Shown here: in pieces, positions 1-5,529 of the stretch
Layout: every line of letters starts with the position of its first letter
How positions within the stretch are numbered: the first letter of the stretch is position 1
From: Bacillota bacterium
GTDB lineage: Bacteria; Bacillota; Clostridia; Christensenellales; UMGS416
Direction of reading: 5' to 3'
Length of the DNA stretch: 5,560 nucleotides
NCBI GenBank assembly: GCA_023428265.1
Contig: JAEYYW010000086.1
Coordinates: 1 to 5,560 of the forward strand
Notes under the pieces: model-generated
Database searches by the model: none
What the model saw: the letters and a program-made list of their open reading frames with translations, nothing else
What the model was told of the DNA's origin: nothing
Made by a program: the position numbers and the translations under genes

Positions 1-46
1 CCGAACGAAATTGGCGCTCCTGCATACTATGGTATTGATTAAGTAG
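1..46 (+). other. probable 3' end of an upstream gene, identity not resolved
   Basis: Two frames are open from the left edge: one ends at TAA 40-42 (tail PNEIGAPAYYGID), the other at TAG 44-46 (tail ending LALLHTMVLIK). Either would put a stop 15 to 20 nt before murA, a normal operon spacing. In related dcw clusters the gene before murA is often murG, but these few residues do not let me recognise it or choose the frame. Confidence 0.3.
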
Positions 47-61
47 CGCGGGAGGTACGCC

Positions 62-1315
62 ATGTCAGGCAGCTTTCTAGTGAAGGGTGGCAGGCGGCTT
101 TCGGGCAGCGTCAGGATAAGCGGCAGCAAGAACGCGGTGCTTCCAATACTCGCGGCATCATTATTGACCGACGGCGAGATCCTCCTTGGCAACTGCCCCA
201 GGTTGAGCGATGTGCTGAACATGCTGGAGATACTGCGGCACCTGGGCTGTGAGGCGAAGTTTTCCGACGGCACTGTCACATTGAACACCAGCGGCGCGTC
301 GCTGTGGGAAATGCCGGAACATCTGTCCAGGGAGCTTCGGTCTTCCATATTCCTGCTCGGGCCCATGCTGGGCCGCTTTGGAAGGGCACTGTTCACATAT
401 CCGGGCGGCTGTGAGATTGGTCTGAGGCCCATCGATCTACACCTGAAGGGGCTCCGCGTGCTGAACGCCGGCATTGAAGAGACCCATGGATATATCATCT
501 GTAAGCCTTCGAAACTGAAGGGCGCGGTCATCAACCTCGATTACCCCAGCGTGGGCGCCACCGAAAACATCATGATGGCGGCGGTGAAGGCCGAGGGGAG
601 GACTGTGATACATAACGCGGCGATGGAGCCGGAGATTGAATACCTTCAGGATTTCATCAACGCAATGGGCGGCATGGTGCGGGGAGCAGGCAGCAGTGTC
701 ATTGAGATTGAGGGCGTGAGAAGGCTCCATGGCGCCGAATTCCAGATCCCGCCGGACAGGATTGTGGCCGGTACATATATGACGGCGGTGGCAATCGCCG
801 GGGGCGAGGTGGAGCTCAAGGACATCCCGATGGACTGTAACCAGCAGGTTGTCGGAAAGCTCAGGGAAGCCGGCTGCGAGATTATGACCGACATCAAGCG
901 CGCCGTCGTGCGGTGCGGAGGCAGGCCGAAAGCGGTGCGCCTGATCGAGACGCTGCCTTATCCTGGGTTTCCCACAGACATGCAGGCGCAGTTGTTCGCT
1001 CTTTCCACAATCGCAGAGGGCACCACCATGATTGTGGAAAATGTGTTTGAAAGCCGGTTCCGTCACGCGGCGGAGCTCATCCGGATGGGGGCAAACGTAA
1101 CGATCCGGGATCGTATGGCCATCATCCATGGTGTGGAAAGGCTCACGGGGGCTGCCGTAGCGGCAGGAGACTTGCGCGGTGGCGCGGCTCTGGTGCTGGC
1201 AGGGTTGGCGGCCGAGGGAGCAACCAGAGTGGATGATATCCATTATGTTGACAGAGGCTACGAGGCCATGGAAAGAGATCTTGCGCAGCTCGGCGCAGAC
1301 ATCGAACGGATTTGA
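62..1315 (+). CDS. murA: UDP-N-acetylglucosamine 1-carboxyvinyltransferase (MurA)
   Basis: MurA transfers enolpyruvate from phosphoenolpyruvate to UDP-GlcNAc in the cytoplasm, the first committed step of peptidoglycan synthesis and the target of fosfomycin. The 417-residue protein has normal family length and the two-lobed EPSP-synthase fold is expected. Visible signatures are the N-terminal GSKNAVLPILAASLL with the substrate-binding Lys23/Asn24 pair, the active-site loop PGGCEIGLRP with catalytic Cys117 (Cys115 in E. coli; the fosfomycin-sensitive form) and Arg122, FPTDMQAQ with Asp306, DLRGGAALV with Arg372, and VDRGYE with Arg398 near the C-terminus. The ATG is preceded by GGGAGGT at 50-56 with about 6 nt spacing, and the N-terminus starts where the family does. 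It is the first complete gene of the run and lies 39 nt before ftsQ, so cotranscription is likely. Many Firmicutes carry two MurA paralogues; which one this is cannot be told here. Confidence 0.96.
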   Translation: MSGSFLVKGGRRLSGSVRISGSKNAVLPILAASLLTDGEILLGNCPRLSDVLNMLEILRHLGCEAKFSDGTVTLNTSGASLWEMPEHLSRELRSSIFLLGPMLGRFGRALFTYPGGCEIGLRPIDLHLKGLRVLNAGIEETHGYIICKPSKLKGAVINLDYPSVGATENIMMAAVKAEGRTVIHNAAMEPEIEYLQDFINAMGGMVRGAGSSVIEIEGVRRLHGAEFQIPPDRIVAGTYMTAVAIAGGEVELKDIPMDCNQQVVGKLREAGCEIMTDIKRAVVRCGGRPKAVRLIETLPYPGFPTDMQAQLFALSTIAEGTTMIVENVFESRFRHAAELIRMGANVTIRDRMAIIHGVERLTGAAVAAGDLRGGAALVLAGLAAEGATRVDDIHYVDRGYEAMERDLAQLGADIERI

Positions 1316-1321
1316 GTATAG

Positions 1322-1334
1322 GGCCAGGATGGCC
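1322..1334 (+). repeat. small perfect hairpin in the murA-ftsQ gap
   Basis: GGCCA (1322-1326) and TGGCC (1330-1334) form a 5-bp GC-rich stem with a 3-nt loop, extendable by one G-U pair (1321/1335). No T-run follows, so it is not an intrinsic terminator. It lies 7 nt after the murA stop and about 10 nt before the ftsQ SD, where it could affect mRNA stability or translation, or be chance. Confidence 0.4.
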
Positions 1335-1354
1335 TGAGACACGCGAGGTGCAAT

Positions 1355-2629
1355 ATGCTGAAGATGGAACGAGGCGCCGCTGGCGCGGCCAGCCGGGGAG
1401 CATCCAGGGTGGTTGATATGGATGAATTGAAGAGGGCCCGCGAACGCAGGGCCTCTTCGGCGCGCCATCTTGCCGGGCAAGCTTTCGCTGAAGCCCGCCA
1501 GGAGAGCCACCGCACTCCGCTCCGGAGCAGGACGTTGGAGCCGGAGGAAGAGCACTCTGAGCCAATGGGTGATGACCGGCCCTTCTGGGAGAAGGATAGC
1601 CCCTTTGCGGAAACGGCGAAGCCATCCTGGGGGATGGACCGGCCCAGAGGCAGCGCGCAGGAAGACCGCAAGCCTGCGCCACGGCGCGCTGCTGCCCAGC
1701 GGGAAGCGCCGGCGCCGGCAAGGCCCGCCCGCGACCGGAGAGGCCAACCCCCGGAGAATGGGGACCGCGAGCAGCGCTCCGGTGAGCGCAAGACCCCGCG
1801 GAAGCACTCCCAGCAGAACCCCACCGGCCTCAAGGCGCTATTGGTGCTTCTTGCGCTGCTGGCTCTCACCGTTGTGATCGGCCTGAAAGTGTTTGAGATC
1901 CAGGAAATTGAGGTAAAGGGAGCCGAGACGGTCACACCGGACAGTGTGGTCGCCCTGTCGGGTCTCGCCAAGGGAGACAACATTTTCAAAACGAGCCTGA
2001 CACAGGCCCGTAGAAATCTGGAGTCTGACCCGCTGGTGGAAGTTCTTGGCATATCAAGGATTTTTCCGGACAAAATAAAAATCGAGATCCGTCAGCGCAA
2101 GCCTCACGCAGCAGTGGAGTGGCTGGACGGCTACGCGATCATCGACGAGCGGGGCTTTGCGCTGGATGTGCGTGACTCGCTGCCTGCCGGCCAGTATCCG
2201 CTGATCACCGGCATTGACATCGAGCCGGCCGAGAAGGGCACCCCGATCAAGGGTGTGGACGCCGCCAAGATGGATGTGATGGAAAAGCTGCTGACGTCGC
2301 TTGATACCCAGGGCGCGCTGCAGTATGTTAGCGAAATCAATCTGTCGAATGCCAACGACCTCAAAATGATGACGTCTGAAGGCCTACAGATTGATATGGG
2401 GGCTGCCACTGATTTGGATATGAAGGCCAAATGGGTCGCCGGCTCTGTGCCGGAGCTGCGCAAGAAGGGCTACACATCCGGCGTTCTGCATGTCACAGGA
2501 TCCAAAGGCCCGGTTTACTCCGGGGCTGCCGGAGCAGGCCAGAACGGCGGGGATGATCCTGGCGCTGAACCCGGTCAGGCACAGGAAGAGGGCAACGGAG
2601 GCGGGGAAGGCCCGGAAAATGCCGCATAA
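1355..2629 (+). CDS. ftsQ: cell division protein FtsQ/DivIB
   Basis: A bitopic division protein that, with FtsL and FtsB/DivIC, couples the Z-ring to septal peptidoglycan synthesis. In order: a long cytoplasmic segment (1 to about 158) rich in Arg, Glu, Pro and Ala; one membrane helix at about 159-178 (LKALLVLLALLALTVVIGL); a POTRA domain at about 181-250, starting FEIQEIEVKGAETVTPDSV and including the family-typical SRIFPDKIKIEIRQRKP; the outer beta domain at about 255-385, with WLDGYAIIDERGFAL; and a Gly/Glu/Pro-rich tail from about 390. The 424 residues exceed the usual 250-300, mainly because of the N-terminal extension. The ATG at 1355 has GAGGTG at 1345-1350. Met22 (1418), with a weaker AGGGTGG upstream, is an alternative start and would still leave a cytoplasmic part of about 137 residues. 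The position between murA and ftsA agrees with the call. Sequence similarity outside POTRA is low, as usual for this family. Confidence 0.9.
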   Translation: MLKMERGAAGAASRGASRVVDMDELKRARERRASSARHLAGQAFAEARQESHRTPLRSRTLEPEEEHSEPMGDDRPFWEKDSPFAETAKPSWGMDRPRGSAQEDRKPAPRRAAAQREAPAPARPARDRRGQPPENGDREQRSGERKTPRKHSQQNPTGLKALLVLLALLALTVVIGLKVFEIQEIEVKGAETVTPDSVVALSGLAKGDNIFKTSLTQARRNLESDPLVEVLGISRIFPDKIKIEIRQRKPHAAVEWLDGYAIIDERGFALDVRDSLPAGQYPLITGIDIEPAEKGTPIKGVDAAKMDVMEKLLTSLDTQGALQYVSEINLSNANDLKMMTSEGLQIDMGAATDLDMKAKWVAGSVPELRKKGYTSGVLHVTGSKGPVYSGAAGAGQNGGDDPGAEPGQAQEEGNGGGEGPENAA

Positions 2630-2656
2630 ACAAATATTTACCAGACAGTTCCTTCC

Positions 2657-2686
2657 TTGCCAATTTTATGGTAATATTAGCTTAAT
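2657..2686 (+). promoter_or_regulatory. candidate promoter upstream of ftsA
   Basis: The 111-nt gap between ftsQ and ftsA contains an AT-rich stretch (about 2630-2692) that stands out from the GC-rich surroundings. TTGCCA at 2657-2662 matches the -35 consensus at 5 of 6 positions; CTTAAT at 2681-2686, 18 nt on, matches the -10 at 4 of 6. TTATAA at 2686-2691 is a second -10-like site but too far from this -35. The patch also holds the palindromes AAATATTT (2632-2639) and TAATATTA (2672-2679). A promoter giving ftsA-ftsZ extra transcription would fit; the match itself is modest. Confidence 0.35.
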
Positions 2687-2734
2687 TATAAGCCCGGCCA
2701 GTCATGCGCCGGTACTCACGGAAGGAATGCACAC

Positions 2735-2739
2735 AAGGA
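2735..2739 (+). promoter_or_regulatory. unusually spaced ribosome binding site of ftsA
   Basis: AAGGA at 2735-2739 is only 1 nt from the ATG at 2741, closer than is normally effective. A better GGAAGGA lies at 2720-2726, but 14 nt away. Between the in-frame stop TAG (2678-2680) and 2741 there is no ATG, GTG or TTG in frame, so the start cannot move upstream. The family N-terminus (IDFGTSK at residue 8) leaves no room to move it downstream. Initiation may therefore be weak or use the distant SD. Confidence 0.5.
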
Positions 2740-2740
2740 T

Positions 2741-3892
2741 ATGTCGCGTTGGGCAGCCGCCATTGATTTCGGAACGTCAAAGATAGCCGTTGTGGCCGGC
2801 ATGCTCGACGAGCGCGGTGCGCTCCACGTGATGGGCGCCGGCCAGCAGGCTTATGCCGGCTTCCGTGATGATGAGTGGCTGGACGTGGAGGGCCTGGAAG
2901 ACGCGATTCTCAGCGCCAGAAAAGCTGCGGAGAAACAGGCCGGCCGGCGCATCCGCGACATGTTTGTGGCGGTGCCCGGCGAATACATCCAGGTTGCCTT
3001 CAACCATGCGGAGGTGGAAATCCGCAGCCGCTATGGAGTTGTGGGCCGTGATGATGTGGAGGAGCTGATCGCCAGGACCGGCGACTTTGACCAGCCCGAT
3101 TGCTATCTCCCCCTCCACAGGACGCCGGTGGCTTATATCATCGAGAACCAAACGCGCTACAAGCCCCCGATCGGGGATAAGGCCCAATACCTCAGCGGAT
3201 ATGTGTCCCATGTGCTGGCCGCCCGATCGTTTGTGGAAGATGTGGGCACGATCCTGAGCAACCTTGGCATCGGCGTGATGGGCATGATCGCAGGCCCTGT
3301 GGGCAGTGGTTATCTGGTGCGGTCTGACAACGAAGCGAAGCGCACCGCCATCGTGATAGACGCCGGGCACTTCACCACCGATGTGATGGTGGCCGAAGGC
3401 GAGGGGCTCGTGTTCCACGACAACCTGCCTGTGGGGGGCGGCTCGATCACCAGGGATATTTCGCTGCTTTTGGGCATGCAGCCCGAAGAGGCGGAGCAAC
3501 TGAAACGGAAACTGGTGCTTGGAATGAACCGGGGAGAGGGCATTCCGATGCAGCGGGGCGGGCATGGAGCCTTGGCTGACGCGCAGGAAATTGCCGAAGC
3601 CAGGGTTTGGGATATGGCCGACCAGATTGCGGCCTTGCTGAGGGATAGCGGTGTCAGCTATGACGCGCAGACCGGCATCTATCTCACCGGCGGGGGTCTG
3701 GGCCAGATGCGAGGCGCCAAGGATATCCTGAGCGCCACGCTTGGCAGGATTGTGAAGCCCTATTCCCATGCATCCCCGCTACTGGGTGGCCCGGCTTTTT
3801 CGACAGCCGCAGGGACACTGTTTTATGCGCTGAACGTGCTGCAGAAAACTCCGGTGAGCAGCCTCATCGCGTGGTTCAGAGACCTGTTCTAG
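2741..3892 (+). CDS. ftsA: cell division protein FtsA, divergent actin-like membrane tether of FtsZ
   Basis: FtsA is an actin-family ATPase on the inner face of the membrane that binds the FtsZ C-terminal peptide and anchors the ring. Evidence: phosphate-1 motif IDFGTSK (residues 8-14); an SHS2-like region at about 70-155 (RIRDMFVAVPGEYIQVAF, then a section with AYIIENQTRYKPPIGDKAQYLSGYVSHVLA typical of subdomain 1C); phosphate-2 region IDAGHFTTD (206-214); PVGGGSITRDI (230-240); adenosine motif LTGGGLGQMRG (315-325); and the C-terminal amphipathic helix SSLIAWFRDLF, matching the FtsA membrane-targeting sequence. At 383 residues it is shorter than the usual 420 or so. In phosphate-2 the canonical DxGGGTTD has become DAGHFTTD, so it is a divergent member and an FtsA-like paralogue cannot be excluded. 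Its place 31 nt before ftsZ strongly supports FtsA. The SD spacing is unusual (separate entry). Confidence 0.9.
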   Translation: MSRWAAAIDFGTSKIAVVAGMLDERGALHVMGAGQQAYAGFRDDEWLDVEGLEDAILSARKAAEKQAGRRIRDMFVAVPGEYIQVAFNHAEVEIRSRYGVVGRDDVEELIARTGDFDQPDCYLPLHRTPVAYIIENQTRYKPPIGDKAQYLSGYVSHVLAARSFVEDVGTILSNLGIGVMGMIAGPVGSGYLVRSDNEAKRTAIVIDAGHFTTDVMVAEGEGLVFHDNLPVGGGSITRDISLLLGMQPEEAEQLKRKLVLGMNRGEGIPMQRGGHGALADAQEIAEARVWDMADQIAALLRDSGVSYDAQTGIYLTGGGLGQMRGAKDILSATLGRIVKPYSHASPLLGGPAFSTAAGTLFYALNVLQKTPVSSLIAWFRDLF

Positions 3893-3907
3893 ATAGATAC
3901 GAAAGAC

Positions 3908-3916
3908 GAGGAGGAG
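3908..3916 (+). promoter_or_regulatory. strong Shine-Dalgarno site of ftsZ, fixing a GTG start
   Basis: GAGGAGGAG at 3908-3916 lies 7 nt before GTG at 3924. It is the most extensive anti-SD match in the window and favours GTG over the adjacent in-frame TTG at 3927. High FtsZ output relative to FtsA, the usual cellular situation, would fit this site together with the poor ftsA site. Confidence 0.75.
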
Positions 3917-3923
3917 ACAGTTC

Positions 3924-5297
3924 GTGTTGGAATTTGATATTGATGCGGCCCAATTTGCCCAAATCAAAGTCATTGGTGTGGGCGGGGCAGGCAACAATGC
4001 AGTCAATAGAATGATAGAATCGGGCTTGAAAGGTGTGGAGTTCATCTCGATGAACACCGACAAGCAGGCGCTGCTTCTGTCAAAGGCCAACCAAAAGATA
4101 CAGATTGGTGAAAAGATCACAAAGGGCCTCGGCGCCGGCGCAAACCCCGAAGTGGGCCAGCGCTCCGCCGAAGAGAGCCGTGAGGAGATTGCCCAAAACC
4201 TGAAGGGTGCCGACCTGGTGTTCATCACCGCCGGCATGGGCGGCGGCACCGGCACAGGCGCAGCGCCTGTGGTGGCAGATGTGGCCCGTGAAATGGGCAT
4301 CCTCACCATCGGTGTGGTCACTAAGCCCTTCTCCTTTGAGGGCAAGCCCAGGATGCAGAACGCAGAGCGCGGCATCAAGGAAATGGAACCCCGCGTAGAC
4401 ACGCTGGTTGTGATCCCCAACGACAGGCTGCTGGGCGCGGTGGGCAAAGGCACATCGCTGCTGGAAGCCTTCCGTGTGGCAGATGATGTGCTGCGCCAGG
4501 GCATTCAGGGCATCTCGGACCTCATTTCAATGCCCAGCCTGATCAACCTGGACTTTGCCGACGTGCGCACCACGATGAAGGAAAAGGGCCTGGCCCACAT
4601 GGGCATCGGGCGTTCCTCCGGCGACAGCAGGGCGGCAGAGGCAGCCAAACAGGCGATCTCCAGCCCGCTGCTGGAAACCACGATCGATGGTGCCCGCGCG
4701 GTGCTGATCAACATCACCGGCGATCCCACGCTGGGCCTGATGGAAATCGAGGAAGCAGCCTCTCTGGTGGCCAAGGCTGTGGATCCCAACGCAAACATCA
4801 TCTTTGGCGCCGGCATCGACGACACCATGGACGACATGGTGCGCATCACCGTGATCGCCACCGGCTTTGAGGGCGGCAGGCCCCTGCAGCGCAAGCCCCC
4901 GAACAAGCCGCAAGATGATGCCGAGCAGCGCCCGGCAGCTGCCAGAGAGCCGCAGGCTGCCCAGCAGCCCCAGGGCGGGTTCCGGCAGACGCCTGCTGCA
5001 AGGCCGTCCTATGCTGATGAAAACACCTCCACCTTCACGCCCCAGCGCGACCGCGCGCCGGATCGTGACCAGCGCAACTATGACCGCGACGCCCGCGGCG
5101 GCTATGACCAGCAGCGGGGCGGTTATGACCGTGACCGCGGCGGCTACAGCCAGCAGGACCCCCGTGATCGCGACCGCGATTATGACCGTGGCCGCGACCG
5201 TGGCCAGGACACTGCCAGCATCCCGAGGCAGAAGCCCAACATCGTCATAGAGGATGATGACCTGGATGTTCCGCCGTTCCTGAGACGGAGGCGGTAG
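3924..5297 (+). CDS. ftsZ: cell division GTPase FtsZ
   Basis: The tubulin homologue that polymerises with GTP into the Z-ring at the division site. The globular domain (about 10-317) is strongly conserved: KVIGVGGAGNNAVNRM (15-30), MNTDKQAL (43-50), the tubulin signature GGGTGTGAAP (106-115), VVTKPFSFEGKPR (131-143), PNDRLL (165-170), the catalytic T7 loop NLDFADV (208-214) with both aspartates, GIGRSSGDSRAAEAA, and GAGIDDTMDDMVRITVIATGF ending the fold. A disordered linker of about 115 residues follows, Gln/Pro/Ala-rich then Arg/Asp/Tyr/Gly-rich with a tandem repeat (separate entry). The conserved C-terminal peptide is EDDDLDVPPFLRRRR, the FtsA/SepF/EzrA-binding tail; the basic end resembles Gram-positive FtsZ. 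Total length 457 is long because of the linker. GTG start with a strong SD. It is the last gene before the terminator. Confidence 0.98.
   Translation: MLEFDIDAAQFAQIKVIGVGGAGNNAVNRMIESGLKGVEFISMNTDKQALLLSKANQKIQIGEKITKGLGAGANPEVGQRSAEESREEIAQNLKGADLVFITAGMGGGTGTGAAPVVADVAREMGILTIGVVTKPFSFEGKPRMQNAERGIKEMEPRVDTLVVIPNDRLLGAVGKGTSLLEAFRVADDVLRQGIQGISDLISMPSLINLDFADVRTTMKEKGLAHMGIGRSSGDSRAAEAAKQAISSPLLETTIDGARAVLINITGDPTLGLMEIEEAASLVAKAVDPNANIIFGAGIDDTMDDMVRITVIATGFEGGRPLQRKPPNKPQDDAEQRPAAAREPQAAQQPQGGFRQTPAARPSYADENTSTFTPQRDRAPDRDQRNYDRDARGGYDQQRGGYDRDRGGYSQQDPRDRDRDYDRGRDRGQDTASIPRQKPNIVIEDDDLDVPPFLRRRR
5097..5159 (+). repeat. three tandem 21-nt repeats in the FtsZ linker
   Basis: Three in-frame 21-nt units begin at 5097, 5118 and 5139 and encode GGYDQQR, GGYDRDR and GGYSQQD (FtsZ residues 392-412). 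A degenerate YDRDAR precedes them and Asp/Arg-rich dipeptides follow. The codons are similar but not identical, so the array is old or under selection. It lies in the disordered linker and not in the GTPase domain. Confidence 0.8.
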
Positions 5298-5309
5298 TTC
5301 CGCCGGAGG

Positions 5310-5330
5310 CCATTGCCAACAAATCAATGG
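5310..5330 (+). repeat. weak hairpin just after ftsZ
   Basis: CCATTG (5310-5315) and CAATGG (5325-5330) can pair as a 6-bp stem with a 9-nt loop, 12 nt after the ftsZ stop. No T-run follows, so termination is assigned to the hairpin at 5362. It might protect the 3' end of the mRNA or be chance. Confidence 0.3.
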
Positions 5331-5361
5331 GCTACAGGGTAAGCAAATAGCGACTGATGAT

Positions 5362-5408
5362 AAACCAGCTTGCGGAGTGATAACCGCCGGCTGGTTTCTT
5401 TGTTTCTT
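5362..5408 (+). terminator. intrinsic terminator of the ftsZ operon
   Basis: AAACCAGC (5362-5369) pairs perfectly with GCTGGTTT (5390-5397). After a 2x2 internal mismatch (5370-5371 with 5388-5389), GCGG (5372-5375) pairs with CCGC (5384-5387), closing an 8-nt loop. The 3' arm runs into a T-rich tract (5395-5408, TTTCTTTGTTTCTT), as in rho-independent terminators. It begins about 65 nt after the ftsZ stop and separates the division genes from the reading frame at 5530. Confidence 0.88.
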
Positions 5409-5419
5409 CGGGCAGTGAG

Positions 5420-5509
5420 TGAAATGGTGCAATATGACCGTGTGGCAAATCGTGGTATAGGTTGATCGCCGTCAACATATACATCAAATGAGGTAAATGA
5501 ACCATTTCA
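5420..5509 (+). repeat. 9-bp inverted repeat flanking the leader of the last gene
   Basis: TGAAATGGT (5420-5428) and ACCATTTCA (5501-5509) are perfect reverse complements 72 nt apart, with one further G-T pair outward. They bracket the candidate promoter, and the right arm ends 6 nt before the SD at 5516. It could be a paired operator or a long-range RNA stem, or a chance match. Confidence 0.4.
5454..5485 (+). promoter_or_regulatory. weak sigma-E-like promoter candidate before the last gene
   Basis: Mother-cell sigma-E promoters in Bacillus have an ATA-centred -35 and a cATAcanT -10, 16-18 nt apart. Here GTATAGG has ATA at 5457-5459. CATATACA (5476-5483) or TATACATC (5478-5485) falls 16 or 18 nt later. 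Both matches are partial. The call rests mostly on the downstream gene looking like spoIVA, which is sigma-E-dependent in B. subtilis. No convincing sigma-A promoter is seen after the terminator. Confidence 0.3.
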
Positions 5510-5515
5510 TGCCGC

Positions 5516-5522
5516 AAAGGAG
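5516..5522 (+). promoter_or_regulatory. Shine-Dalgarno site of the last gene
   Basis: AAAGGAG at 5516-5522 lies 7 nt before ATG 5530, near-ideal sequence and spacing. It is the main evidence that the short open frame at the right edge is a real gene start. Confidence 0.75.
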
Positions 5523-5529
5523 TGGGAGC

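Noticed and set aside
11..38. Promoter-like TTGGCG-16-TATTGA before murA
   Set aside because: Matches are 4 of 6 and 3 of 6, and the bases probably encode the end of an upstream gene, so an internal promoter is not supported.
437..1807. Long antisense open frame (456 codons) across murA and the start of ftsQ
   Set aside because: It lies opposite two clearly conserved genes, has Pro/His/Arg-rich composition typical of a GC-rich shadow frame, and matches no family I know.
2490..2786. Forward open frame of 98 codons bridging ftsQ and ftsA
   Set aside because: It overlaps the end of ftsQ and the start of ftsA in another frame and its sequence is incoherent. The ATG at 2727 with GGAAGGA directly before it opens only the last 20 codons of this frame.
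2777..3769. Antisense open frame (330 codons) over ftsA
   Set aside because: Shadow of ftsA, with His/Gly-rich sequence and no recognisable motif or good SD.
4527..5432. Antisense open frame (301 codons) opposite ftsZ
   Set aside because: Its Val/Ala-rich stretch, which could be mistaken for membrane helices, is the complement of the Arg/Asp-rich FtsZ linker. It also begins beyond the terminator.
5434..5460. Eight-codon open frame (MTVWQIVV) in the leader of the last gene
   Set aside because: No SD precedes it and it is short enough to be chance.
5332..5517. Antisense 61-codon open frame after ftsZ
   Set aside because: It spans the terminator hairpin and the leader of the next gene and has no supporting SD or family match.
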